Source of the DNA: Chaetoderma sp. LZ-2023a
Lineage: Eukaryota; Mollusca; Caudofoveata; Chaetodermatida; Chaetodermatidae
Length of the DNA: 64,000 nucleotides
Assembly (NCBI GenBank): GCA_034401795.1
Contig: CM067360.1
Location: 118,563,572-118,627,571, forward strand
Direction: 5' to 3'
Under the pieces are notes generated by a model that saw only the letters and a list, made by a program, of their open reading frames with translations, did no database searches and was not told where the DNA came from. Each line of letters opens with the position of its first letter. Position 1 is the first letter of the stretch. This document shows, piece after piece, positions 48,001 to 59,218 of the stretch. The translations under genes and the position numbers were made by a program.

Positions 48001-49654
48001 TATACACCTGTGCAAAAGTTAAGCACCAGCAAAAACAATAGAACGTAGAAAAATGATGGTACACTAGGCTGCCATACTTTTTGTCCCCGCGTTAGCTGAC
48101 ATAATTCCAAGTACGAAATGCACATGCATGCATGACTTCACGCCGCTTGATGTCCGTGCGTGGCGGGAAACAGCACACGTGTTCAGTTATGTAAAAGTCC
48201 AGTTTGAGGTGTAGAACATTACATACAGATTTAGGCGACAAGATTAGGAATTTTGTGTTCATGACCGTGGTTTATTTGTACAGAGAGAATTAGCTCTTGA
48301 TTGTGAACCGCTATGGCAAGACGAAGGTTAAGTGATCGTGTGAAATGGCAAATCATAGGCATGCATACCACTGGTATGTCATGCAGAGAGATTGGCAGAC
48401 AGCTGAACATTAACCATACTGTAATCAGTCGTTTGATTGCAAAACATGGGCAAACTAACGAGGTGAAGGACAGGCCTAGATCTGGAAGACCGAAGAAGAC
48501 TACTGCCCGTGATGATCGAGCCCTAGTACGCCTTGTTAGGAGATCTCCATTCACCAACAGCAGAGTGCTCAGCCAGCAATGGGAAACGCGCAATAGAGTG
48601 TCAATGTCTACCGTCAAAAGGAGACTGTATGCTGCTGGCATGAAAGCTAGGAGACCTGTCAGACGTCCTCTCCTCACTGCACACCACAAAGAGGAGTGTC
48701 TGAGGTGGTGCAACGAAAGAAGACACTGGAACATGAGATCCTGGAGACGGGTACACTGGTCCGATGAAAGTCGGTTCCTGCTTCATGCCACAGATGGCAG
48801 AACTCGTGTATGGAGGTCCAGACGCACGGCGTACGACCAACGTAACATCATGTAAGAAGTTCCATTTGGTGGAGGTTCCGTTATGATATGGGGGTGCATC
48901 TCATTTGATTGTAAGCTGGATCTGTTGACTGTACCTGGAACCCTAAATGGACAAAGATATCAAGATTCCATACTGGATAGAGTTGTGGTCCCTCATTTTG
49001 TAAATCATGCACCTGGAACCCACCCTATATTCATGGATGACAACGCCCGACCACATCGTGCTAGAGCTGTGCATGAATACCTCCGCCAGAATGCCATCGA
49101 AACCCTACCATGGCCAGCAAGGAGCCCTGACATGAACCCTATTGAGCATATCTGGGACAATGGTGAGAAGGAGGGATCCTCCTGTGCAGAACCTACTGGA
49201 ATTAACAGACGCACTCCATCTTGAATGGCAACGAATACCACAATGGCGTATCAGTCGGTTGGTGACCAGCATGAGACGTCGTGTCCAGGCCGTCATCCAG
49301 GCACAAGGTGGATATACCCGGTATTAATAATGACAGTCTCAAACTCGTGCACAGATGTTAAACTTCGTTTTCAGATACCATTAATGACAATCTAGCCACG
49401 TGTGTCAACTGTAGGGCAATAGTTGTCAGTTGTGTCAATGTAACTGTATTCAGGCCTCGTTTTCAAGTTCAAACAAAAACATACAGTGTTTCCCCACCAT
49501 CATAATCAGCATTCCTCTAGTTGCATTATTACCTCTTGCACTAAGATGGATGGGTACATAAATGTTTATGCTATTGCTTTCTTCATAGCACATGCATATA
49601 CCCTCGCATGTGCGTAAAAATAGGGTGGTGCTTAACTTTTGCACAGGTGTATAT
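48001..49654 (+). mobile_element. Tc1 element with 28-bp terminal repeats
   Basis: 48001-48028 and the inverse of about 49627-49654 share tatacacctgtgcaaaagtt plus aagcacca. The ends lie in TA-rich DNA, as expected for TA target duplication, though the exact cut cannot be placed within tatatata. The length of ~1.65 kb is normal for Tc1. Confidence 0.9.
48313..49327 (+). pseudogene. Tc1 transposase, DD34E, two lesions
   Basis: The N-terminal paired-type HTH reads GMSCREIGRQLNINHTVISR. Next come the GRPKKTTARDD linker and a second HTH (RVLSQQWETRNRVSMSTVKR). The catalytic Asp is in HWSDESRFLL. A TAA at 48853-48855 stops the frame just before VPFGGGSVMIWGC. The middle Asp is in FMDDNARPH, and 34 residues later the Glu in SPDMNPIEHIWD. 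A one-base shift follows at about 49160, after which the C-terminus continues in another frame to 49327. Only two lesions suggests a young but dead copy. Confidence 0.9.
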
Positions 49655-50264
49655 ATATAATTACGACGCTATAGAAATATTTTGAGCAAAATTTGACGGG
49701 GGAAAATTGACGATAAATCAGCCATTTCTGAACAGATTTTAAAACTGTTTGAAGTGTTCAAAAGCTCGTCAAATTCTAATCCTGTCTGATACCAAGAACT
49801 ACGAACATAATTAGAGTAAAGGTATTTACGAGTACCTACTCTGTACACTAGAGATACACACTCCCCTCTATTCTTGACACGCATGTCGTCAATGAGGCGT
49901 CTGAGAGCGCATATGCACACCAGATGTTCTAAGGGACTTAGGCGTTTTAATGACGAAATGCCTCTCGTATATGCATATATGCGCCTATTGCAGTATCCAG
50001 GGGTGTGTGCTTATGGGAATGACTCCATGACGGGCATTCTGTACCCAGCTTGGCTGGGACGGCCAGTACCTGCCTACTTGATCCGTGTCACACCGGCATA
50101 CAGTCATCCGACCACACATGATGTCCGGGATATAGGCATCCGAACACACACAGCGCCCGGTATACACGCAATCAACTACACATGCTGTCTGGCATACAGG
50201 CGCATAAAGGTATAATTTCAGATGACCAGAATCTGCATCATGAAATTGAAAACATGTCCAGAAA
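49655..50264. other. Unassigned stretch with ~38-bp degenerate repeats
   Basis: A minus frame at 49920-49669 ends in MADLSSIFPRQILLKIFL, which faintly recalls the start of an F-box, but nothing follows it. 50085-50205 has loosely repeated cacatgatgtccggg/cacatgctgtctggc and ggcatacag phrases at ~38-bp spacing. Confidence 0.35.
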
Positions 50265-50278
50265 GCTACGCTCTGCCA

Positions 50279-50356
<78 letters not shown>

Positions 50357-51225
50357 TGAACTCAGTAAATACTAGCCATTGTAAAACGAAACAGAATCCT
50401 CACTCTCTGGTTACCTGGCCGGTTTGCTCAATGTGTGTATTGATGCTGTGGACTCGCGGGCATTAGCTGCAATTCCAGTATTCCTTGAATGAACATAATT
50501 TGGAATATTTTCCTTATATGCCTTTCCCACTACACGTGCAGAGCGCACATGGTCAAGGTAATAAATTGGGAACAGTTATTGTTTAAAGATACATTAGCAA
50601 TTTTAGTGCGTATACTACTTGTTGTGGATCTTGAAGGATTGAATGTGTGGTGCCTTAGTTGATTTATGGGGCCAGATGTTATGGGTGTGATACCATCTCG
50701 TCTTGGATTTCCCTGATAGCAGCTTACATATCCTCACTGTGTTTGCAGCCCAGTGTGAGAGTTGTTTCTACTATATATGTTTACGTGGGTATCTTTTTAC
50801 TTGGGTATCCAATTCAGCTAGTTTCCTTGTCTCAAGTTCACTTCTAGCATTATACCAGCCATGGCGTCCTACTATATAGAAACCAGTCCAGCTTAGTTAA
50901 AGTGTAGATTTTGAAGTAGTGAATATATATTTGGAATGTACAACGAGATTTCCCTTCTAGACATTATTGTGCTATAGCTCCTATACTGGATATTATTAAC
51001 AACAGAAATATACATATTTACTGATCTATTGCTGATCCTCCCTTCACAAAACTACTAGGTGACAAGCCACAATCATTATCCTACAGTCACCCACAACCCT
51101 ACCACGGAAGTGGGTCACCCATCCTAATGGACGGATATACGAAATACAACACAACAGAAAGTAGCATAATGGTAGCTTCGTCAGAAGGATTAAAGGTGCA
51201 TATTCACAGTAAAATTCCTGAAATA
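50265..51225. repeat. R repeat copy 3 with (AT)n
   Basis: gctacgctctgccaggat, then (AT)n to about 50356, then attgaactcagtaaatact and ~870 bp aligned with 25641-26520. Confidence 0.85.
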
Positions 51226-51229
51226 TATG

Positions 51230-51290
<61 letters not shown>

Positions 51291-51757
51291 AACTCAGTAA
51301 ATACTAGCGATTGTAAAACCTCACTGTCTGGTTACCTGGCCGGTTTTTCACGCCGTGTATTGATGCTGTGGAATCGTGGGCGTTAGCTGTCAATCCAGTA
51401 TCACTTGAATGAAAATAATTTGGAGTATTTTGCTTCCATGTCTTTCCCACCACACATGCAGAGGGCGCTTGACCAGGGTAATAAATTGGGAACCGTTACT
51501 GTATAATGATACATTCTGTATGACACATAGCATAATTGTATTGCGTATACTACATGTGGTGGATCTTGCGGGATTGAATGTGTGGCGCCTTAGTTGATTT
51601 ATGGGACCAGGTGTTATGGGTGTGATAAGGTCTCATCTCGGGGTTCCCTGATAGCAGCTTACATATCCACACTGTGATTGCAGACCAGTGTGAGAGTTGA
51701 TTCTACTATATATGTTTACTTGGGTATCTTTTTATCCAATTCAGCTAGTTTCCTTGT
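51226..51757. repeat. (TA)n and R repeat copy 4
   Basis: A TA tract runs 51232-51286, then R again. The alignment to copy 2 stops at cttgtctcaa (51757), where GC-rich unrelated DNA begins. Confidence 0.85.
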
Positions 51758-52130
51758 CTCAATTGACGATCCTTGACCCCCACAGCCCTTTCAATCCATG
51801 GGCATAGGGTTGCATGTGATTGGACTCTAGAGGGAGACCGCAAAGGGTTGCAGGTGGTTGAGGTAGGCCTCTAGATTGAGGCACCCAGGGATTGAGAGGG
51901 CGGTGGGGGCCAAGGATCGCCAAATGGCTGCCAGTTGAGGGAGGTTGTATCTTTTTACTCCCGACACTACTACAAGGCAAAATGATATCACCGCCCTCAA
52001 GCAAGAGCCATAGCCCCCACCGCCCTCTCAAGCAGCAGAGACCCCGTTGTACCACCTCCCTGAACTGGTCTCCGGATCCGTGGCCCCCACCACCTCTCAA
52101 TCAGCGGAGACCGCGGGGGCATAGGCTGCG
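51758..52130. repeat. GC-rich short repeats, direct and inverted
   Basis: ggcccccaccacctctca at 52082 repeats gcccccaccgccctctca near 52011. Both are inverse to gagagggcggtgggggcc at 51895. The run of G/C here is unlike its surroundings. Confidence 0.65.
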
Positions 52131-52462
52131 GGGGCCACCACGTGTCCAGACAGGTATCCACAGGGATATACACCACCCACATGTAGTGATCGCCAGCACT
52201 ACACATAATGGGTCTGAACGCCCAGACAGGGGATATACACCACCGACAGGTACTGATCGCCACACATAATAGGGTCTGAACGCCCATTTAGAGACAGGCA
52301 TCCACAGGGATATACAGCACCCACAGGTACTGATAGCCAGCACCACACATAATAGGTATGAACGCCCAGACAGGGGATATACACCACCCACATGTACTGA
52401 TGGTCACGCATAATAGGGTCTGAACGCCCATTTAGAGATAGGCATCCGCAGGGATATACACC
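52131..52462. repeat. Minisatellite leading into the SAP ORFs
   Basis: Recurring cagggatatacacca (52162, 52231 variant, 52306, 52375 variant, 52449) and ggtctgaacgcccat/cag phrases. The same leader phrase sits directly in front of both SAP ATGs. Confidence 0.75.
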
Positions 52463-52588
52463 ATGAGTACTGTTGTACAGATTCGCGCTATTGCAAAGCA
52501 ATTCGGCCTTAGAGGCTACTCTAAGACCAAGAAAGCCGACCTGCTCCAGATGATCGGACAGGTCCGTGCCGAGGAGTGGCAGAAGTGA
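52463..52588 (+). pseudogene. SAP-like mini-ORF, first copy (truncated)
   Basis: 41 codons starting MSTVVQIRAIAKQFGLRGYS, with KKADLLQMI. It is a SAP-type DNA-binding hairpin of helices, and the two helices and the G-x-K-A-D-L turn are clear. It stops at TGA where the second copy continues. Confidence 0.6.
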
Positions 52589-52815
52589 CTCTCCCGAGCA
52601 ATGAATACGGGAGGGTTTTGAGCGCTTACCGAGGATCCTTGGAATCCCCCAGTGGATACGTGAGTTTCATCATTTAGACGAGGAGGTGACTGCTAGCTTG
52701 AGAGCCAAGGCATGTAGCGAGGTGGATGGAGGCCCATTCACTGGAGTGCTTAACTCTCCAACGCAGGTGACCCCCGTCTGAACACCCTATGCAGGCACCC
52801 ACAGGGATATACACC

Positions 52816-52956
52816 ATGAGTACTGTTGCACAGCTTCGCGCCATTGCAGAGCAATTCGGCCTTAGAGGCTACTCTAAGGCCAAGAAAGCCGACCTGCTCC
52901 AGATGATCGGACAGGTCCGTGCCGAAGAGTGGCAGAACGACTCTCCCGAGCAATGA
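52816..52956 (+). CDS. SAP-like mini-ORF, second copy
   Basis: 46 codons, MSTVAQLRAIAEQFGLRGYS, then KAKKADLLQMIGQVRAEEWQ, ending NDSPEQ. It is a complete SAP motif in a tiny protein. The stop overlaps the next ATG as ATGA (52953-52956). Placed directly upstream of a protein-primed DNA polymerase relic, it may be a DNA-binding or terminal-protein-related factor. This is inference. Confidence 0.55.
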   Translation: MSTVAQLRAIAEQFGLRGYSKAKKADLLQMIGQVRAEEWQNDSPEQ

Positions 52957-53132
52957 ATACTGGAAGGTTTCGAGCACTTACCAAAGACGATCCTTGGAAT
53001 TACCGCAAGAAAGCACAGCGGATACGTGAGCATCGTCAGTTGGACGAGGAGGTGACTGTGAGGCAAGACTGTAGTAAGGTGGATGGAGGCCCATCCATGG
53101 GAGTGCTTAACTCTGAAACGCAGGATCTTTAA
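52953..53132 (+). CDS. Small ORF overlapping the SAP stop
   Basis: 59 codons beginning MNTGRFRALTKDDPWNYRKK, charged, with no recognised domain. It starts inside the SAP stop (ATGA). A degraded partner follows the first SAP copy (52585-52760). An unusual base-level coupling of two ORFs for an animal genome suggests a viral or plasmid-like origin, or one protein read through by a shift. Confidence 0.4.
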   Translation: MNTGRFRALTKDDPWNYRKKAQRIREHRQLDEEVTVRQDCSKVDGGPSMGVLNSETQDL

Positions 53133-53244
53133 GCAATGCCAAGCTCTGAGCCCATGAGAGGATAAAGGGAGAAGGCGAACACATTCTCGACCAGCATCTC
53201 GGCAAAAGGGAGATAGAGGATAGAGGACACAGGTCAGTACGCTG

Positions 53245-56200
53245 AACATTTTTCAGAAGTCTAAAAGGAGACCTCAGAGGCTGGATCATGCAAAAGATCC
53301 AGCAGACTGTCCAGAACGCCTTCTACCTTCACTACACGCATACCTATCGCATCCGTAACAACGAAGATGGTAGGGTGATGCGCTTCCAGAAGAATGCTCC
53401 AGGGATCCCGTGACTGAACATGATAGGAGCAGCTCAGGACTGGGTGGCAGCAAGAGAGCAAGCCTGCCTCGACACAGACAATATCGATCGAACCAACACC
53501 AAGTGGGTTTTCGTTCGATCAGCCAACGTGGAGGTCAGAGCTGTCGTCGACCACCAACCTCTGCTTGGGACAGGCCCCCTCCCAGACTGGCTATGACAGA
53601 AGAAGAGTATGACTGCCCTCGACACATAAAGGGACAACACGTGTCTCTAGAGATGTCTAACAGTCCACCGAGGAGCGAGAGTTGATAGAAGACGAGCTCA
53701 TGCATGAGAGCTTGCCACACAGTTCCACGGCAAGACAGTACCTAATGTCCGCAAGACCTCACTGGATAAGCTGGATAAGGTAGAGTTCTTCGCCAGGATC
53801 TGGATTCGCGTGTATGAACCAACCGAAGAGGGCACCTGGCACTTGATCAGGCAAGCAGCTCACTACCGTGACACCATGACCATCGGAGTGTGGGACCACC
53901 ATGCCTTCTACATCAAGAACATCTCCAAGCTGGCACATACACTAGTCTGCAGTCACTGTCAGCAGAGGTGTACACAGGCAACGCTACACTGATCACTGTA
54001 CAGGCGGCACACCAAAACTCATGTGTCCTAGCGAGAAGGTTGAGGCGCCACAGTCTGTGTATGAGAAAGCCCTCTAGCCGCCCCAACCATCCAGTTCAGC
54101 AGTTACTCGCTGGATCGAGTATGAGTCGAGAAACAGAGGCGTACACATATACCATGTAGAGTGTGGGCACGGTGGCGAGCGTTGAATCGAGGGTGCTCCC
54201 GTACATGGTTATGATCCGACCACCAACACCGTTTACCAGTTCAATGGATGTCACTGGCACGGGTGTCCACAACACCAGCGAGGTGCGGATGCCAAACAAA
54301 GATACCGCAAGACAGTCGAAATAGAGGAGAAGCTGGATGCACGCTTGTGGTACAGTGGGAGTGCTGTATAAAACGCTGCCCAAGTGTCCCTAAACGCGTT
54401 CGGACAGTCCCATACCCACACTTCATAGTTTACGACTTCGAAGCACTCCTATATAGAATCAAGACTCATCCTACGGAAACTCTCACGATCGAGAGTACTC
54501 ACATACCTATCTCTGTGTCAGTTGGCTGCTCCTTAGATGACGCCATGAGTGAGCCCACTCCCCTCTGCAATCCTGACACCAAATAACTGGTCAGAGAGTT
54601 CATGCTGGCGATCCGACAGCGAGCACACCTAATCCGGACAAGGGTTAGGGCACAGTACATACTGACAGACCTGGACAAGCTCCCAAAGCGACAGCAGTGA
54701 CTGATCAACGAGTGGTGTGACCAAGTGCCTGTACTGGAGTTCAACTCTTGGTGGTATGACCTGAACCTCATCAAGGAGTACTTTGTCGATGAGCTGACTG
54801 ACAGTACAGGTACAGTGAAAGTCGCCAAGAAGGTTAGTCAGACCATGTTCCTCATAACACCTGAGCTATGGTTTCTCGATGTGCTGAACCACCTCGGCCC
54901 AAGAGTCTTGTACGAGGTATGAATCAAAGCTGACGGGTGTACACAGCAGAAGAGCTGGCTCCCGTATGAATGGTTTGACACACATGAGAAGCTTAACTAT
55001 CCAGGGCTTCCTGACTACTCAGCATGGACATCTAACCTCAAGGGTTGACACCCCCTGATGCGAACATATTGGGAACAGGGTAACCAGACATTCAGCAAGC
55101 ATGCAATGTGACCATTCGCCGACTGGCTGTGCTACTACAACAACCTGGATGTCAGTCCATTCATCGAAGCCCTAGAGCAGATGTGGGAGTTCTACACAGA
55201 ACGAGAAAGAGACATCCTCAAAGATGCGGTGTCTCTCCCAGGTGTGTCACTGCAGTACCTCCTTCATGGAACTGCTTAGCACATGCCGGATGTTAGCCTC
55301 TATTCATCGGACAAGGAAGCCTACGTGATGCTGAAGGGTGCTGTTGTTGGTGGTCCCATCATCGTGTTCTCCAGATACCATGGGGCCGGTGTGACTGGAA
55401 TCCGCCAGAGTGAGCGTGTCTGCCAACGTCTAGTCAGCTGTGACGCAACTGTTCTGTACCTGTCAACGTTTGGGTTTGCTGAGGTGGATATCGAGGTCCC
55501 CAAGGCTCTGTGGGCAACGTTTGAGGAAATGCCTCCTCTCTTCTATAACCGCAAGATCCCGGTAGAGGCAATCTCGTCTGAGATGCTGGCATATCTAGGG
55601 GGAACAGTGAGGAAGCAGCCCATCACCCAGAAGCTGGTCAGTGCCCTCTCTGGCAAGATGCGGCTGCTGTACACTCCGACCCTCAAGTCGTATATAACCC
55701 ATGGCCTGGAGATCACTGCTGTATACCGCACCATAGACTATGAGGCCAAGCGCCAACTTGAGTGGTTCGTGGAGAATGTTATGGAGGCCCGCCGCTCGGG
55801 AGATGTAGATAAGACCAAAGTGCTCTTGGCAGATCTCTTCAAACCCCTTGGCAACAGTGACTACGGGAAGCTCATAGAGGCCCTAGAACACCATAGCAAC
55901 ACCTGCTTCGTGAAGGATGAACGCGTGGTAGACAAGGCCCTGCGTAGTGCATGGTTGGAAGATCTCTAGGAGATCGGTGAGTCATACGAGCTCCAGAGTC
56001 GCAAGCCTAGAATCACTATTCGAAGGCGCCTCTAGGTGCGGATAGGCGTTTATGAGCTCGCGAAGCTGCGAATGCTGGAGTTCTACTACGACTTCCTCGA
56101 TCAATACGTAGCTCGTAACAGATTTGACTACCTGTAGATGGACACTGAGTCTGCGTATATCGCTATAGCAGCCTCCAACCTCGACGACGTCATTCGCCCT

Positions 56201-56590
56201 GAGATACGAGCAGAGTACCAGGCTCATAATCGGGACTGGTTAGCTTGGGATAAATGGTTTGGATGGACTCCGGGACTGTTCAAGCTCGAGTTCGAAGGCT
56301 CTCATGGTATCACTCTCTGCTCCAAATGCTACTACGTGGAGCGCACAGCTGCAAGTATGTGCTCTGCTAAGAGGATGTCAAAGCGGCAGAATGCAGTCTC
56401 TTGGCAGAGGTTCTACAGTGCCCTACATGACGGGGTGGACAGAGCTAAAAACTGAGGCCTACGCATGCACAACCAGGGTATGGTGACGTATGTGCAGGAA
56501 AAACTCGGACTCTCTGCTTACCATGATGAGCGCCATCTGCTGCCAGATGGTGTCCATACCGAACCCAACGAGCGACATGTCCCTCATGAA
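53245..56590 (+). pseudogene. Protein-primed family-B DNA polymerase relic
   Basis: Fragments in plus frames follow the order of a DNA_pol_B_2 protein as found in Polintons/Mavericks, related animal DNA viruses and linear plasmids. The N-terminal part reads YRIRNNEDGRVMRF (~53335) and PLLGTGPLPDWL (~53560). Next is VYQFNGCHWHGCP (~54228). Exo motifs follow: FIVYDFEAL, FNSWWYDLNLIKEY and CYYNNLDV. Pol motif A is in SCDATVLYL (~55437), B in LGNSDYGK (~55846) and C as MDTES just after a TAG at 56135. The longest intact piece is 55283-55969. About ten in-frame stops plus shifts make it dead. No integrase, packaging ATPase or capsid gene was recognised near it, so assignment to Polinton rather than another protein-primed element is open. 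Confidence 0.8.
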
Positions 56591-58926
56591 TAGACAGCAT
56601 CGGATCGGGCTTGAGCACTCCGGATGGCGGCAGCTGTGTGTCTGTAGCATGTATGACTTCATCCTGTCATTGTTTGACTAGATCCCGTCTCTCGGAACTG
56701 GTTTCCTTTAGTCGAACCTTCCTTCAAAATCCTGTTGTTACGGTCATTCACGGGTAAAGCTTTCCAGTGTTCATGTTTGGCATAAGTTACCTGCCTTTCA
56801 TCATGCAACTTCAATGATCCTGTTAGTAGACATGCTTTATTGTATCCTTATGTTCAAGGTGACCTTTCAGTTTAAGCCTATGGGCATTTCCAGCAAGGAT
56901 CCTTCAGCTGTGACTACGCATAGATGGTGTATTATATCATCATCAGACGTGGTCAATGTCCTTATAAGAGGCTTTATACTCTTTCTTCATAGGCACATAT
57001 CGCTGATTTACAGTTACTTCAGTAAATGTTCCCTAGTTGGTTCTAGTACAGTTGTTCCCTGCTGAATACGCTCGTACCTGTTCGTTTTTATTAAACAGAC
57101 TAATTTTTTTCTAAACTGGTTATCAGAAAAACCCGACGATTTGGAAAATTTTAATTGAAATTATGGTGAAAGGGAGATAAATGTCATCTTATAAGAACCA
57201 TCTGAGCAAATAAATTAGCGTGATTGACGCGTCATACAGGTGATACATTTTGAGTTGTCAAACGACCAGGGCGCTGGTGGGAGTCTGTTAGATATGGAAC
57301 AGAAGTGGTTTTTGGTATTAACTGAGAACGCGTCAAGCGAATCGAGGTGTATTTTCTGAAATATTGGCAGGTGGGTGATCTATTTATGCAAAGTTATACC
57401 AGTCGAGTCACCGACAGTTTTGTGGAAATGCTGTGGTGCAGATGGGTGTTTCCCGCATCCGCGTTGGTGTTCCGCCTACACTCACGGTTACACCCTGCAG
57501 CGCCTAGCATTTGTGTGCATACTGACTTATGGAGGCCGTGGTTGGTCATATTGCTGTTGTTTTCATTTCCTGTGTTGATCACTATCCGAGTCTTCGCCTC
57601 TACTCATGCAGCCACAAAGCGTGGACGTAGTAGCAGAGATGTATCTACCGGTCATGGGAATCGCTATCGAGTATGTTCGTGTCTATACACAGGCTACTCC
57701 AAGATCAGTCCACTGAATTGGCAGAATTGCAGTATGACTGCCTGATGGACTGGTATATGTATGGCCTGTTCAGTCAAATTGAAATGTTCTTTCTTTGAAT
57801 TAGATATCTAGTTTGTTCTTGAATGGTTCGACTGTTGTTGTTCCGGCTATTGTAGATGGGAGTGAATTCCACTGTGGTTCCACTCTATTGGTAAACAAGT
57901 GCTTGAGAATATCTGTGTTGCTGCGTGTTTTAAAGCGATGAGTGGTCGGTGATAACTAAGCCTGGATCCATCCATTTTGAATACCAACTAAAGCAATATT
58001 GTACATAGACCTGCACATTCTTTGCTCCAGCATCCCACGCTATGATTAACCGTGTACTTCCCAAATTGAATCAAGAAAATTTTCTCATAAAAAATTCCAC
58101 TTGTAGACCAAGAGAAAACTGTTTTAGTATGTATCACTTAAATGTAGTTGTCGAGACAGTCATCCACGTCGTATGTCTTCCAAAATAGTTTTCTCTTGGT
58201 CGGGAAATTGATATTTCCCAAGGCTATAGACTGGAGGTCATTTTTTGCTCCGGCTGAGGAAAGAAAGCATTACACGTTATAATACATGAGTGTAGACAGT
58301 CTACTGATTAATACCCCATAATCTGTCTACACAATATACTTGCGTATGCATGTTCGTGTCGCTATGAAACTTTGAAAATTGAAATCTCAGGTAATCTGGT
58401 TAATATTTTGAAACTCCATTTGACTTGTGGCTCTTGCTGTCGATGGACCTTTCGAGTGTATCAATCCATCAGATGACGTCATAGTCAAATACGTGACATG
58501 TAGGCTGACGTCATAGCCAACCACGTCAAACAACAACTGACTTTATCGGACACATATGAATATTCCCTTTTTCATGCATCATGCTGGCTTGAAATTAATA
58601 ATCTGGACAAATCTGTAACGGGGCTATTTTCCACCTATTTCAGAATACGGGGGATTAGCTGGTTGGAAATAGCTCCGCTACACTTCAGGATGAGACGACA
58701 GGTGAAGACACTCTAATAAATAATACACAAGATCGTTCTTCAAATGTTACAGAGTTTAAACTTTCAACGATTCGAAACTTTACTTCAAAATATGTGCTGT
58801 GTGATATATTACGCTGTAAAACACTATCTACCTATGCTTTATTCTCTCTACAAATCTATCGTTTAACTCTGTCGCTCTATCTCTAGCTCTGTCTCTAGCG
58901 GTATCGCGCGCACGGTCTCACACATT
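56591..58926. other. Mostly gene-free spacer
   Basis: Holds the LINE tail at 57780-57950. A plus frame at 57347-57745 has one hydrophobic stretch (LVILLLFSFPVLITI) but no family resemblance. Repeated tgacgtcata phrases occur near 58470-58510. Confidence 0.45.
57780..57950 (-). pseudogene. LINE RT C-terminal fragment
   Basis: The minus frame reads THRFKTRSNTDILKHLFTNR, then VEPQWNSLPSTIA and VEPFKNKLDI before a stop. The pattern F-x-NR-V-x-WNSLP-x-FK-LD is the standard end of many jockey/CR1-type RT proteins. No other part of the element is recognised. Confidence 0.65.
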
Positions 58927-59040
58927 GGGCCGAATTTATAAAAATTAGCTTACGCTTACAAGCACAAGCTTCTAGAACAAGCAAATGTATATCAAGGAGA
59001 AGCAAAAGCAAAAGCAAAAGCTTAAAGAGATATACATAAC
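58927..59040. repeat. Harbinger left terminal and subterminal repeats
   Basis: After the terminal 18-mer come aagc-rich repeats (acaagcttctagaacaagca, agcaaaagcaaaagcaaaag), then gagatatacata at 59027. tagaacaagca (58972) and the gagatatacata phrase both recur inverted at the other end. Confidence 0.8.
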
Positions 59041-59150
59041 CTTTTGCTTGACCTAATATAGTTTTCTCGGACATTCTAGCAAGTTGTTAGCTAAAGCTTG
59101 GCGCGTGGCTCGTGCGCATTGCATGTGTGGCCAGCGCATGCAGGATGCCT

Positions 59151-59158
59151 ATTTATAT
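59151..59158 (+). promoter_or_regulatory. TATA-like box of the Myb-like gene
   Basis: atttatat 61-68 bases before the ATG at 59219, the only TATA-like site in that interval. Confidence 0.4.
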
Positions 59159-59218
59159 ACAGTATGCATTTTGATCTACTACAGTTAGTGTTGAAGTGAA
59201 CTGGCTGTGTAAACCATT

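Noticed and set aside
49669..49920. Possible F-box protein start on the minus strand
   Set aside because: Only about 18 residues resemble the motif and no further domain or splice continuation is evident.
53105..53290. Minus-strand ORFs over the polymerase relic and SAP region
   Set aside because: Shadows of plus-strand coding fragments in GC-richer DNA.
57347..57745. 132-aa ORF with a hydrophobic segment
   Set aside because: No family resemblance, no supporting splice or promoter signal. Length is within chance for this region.
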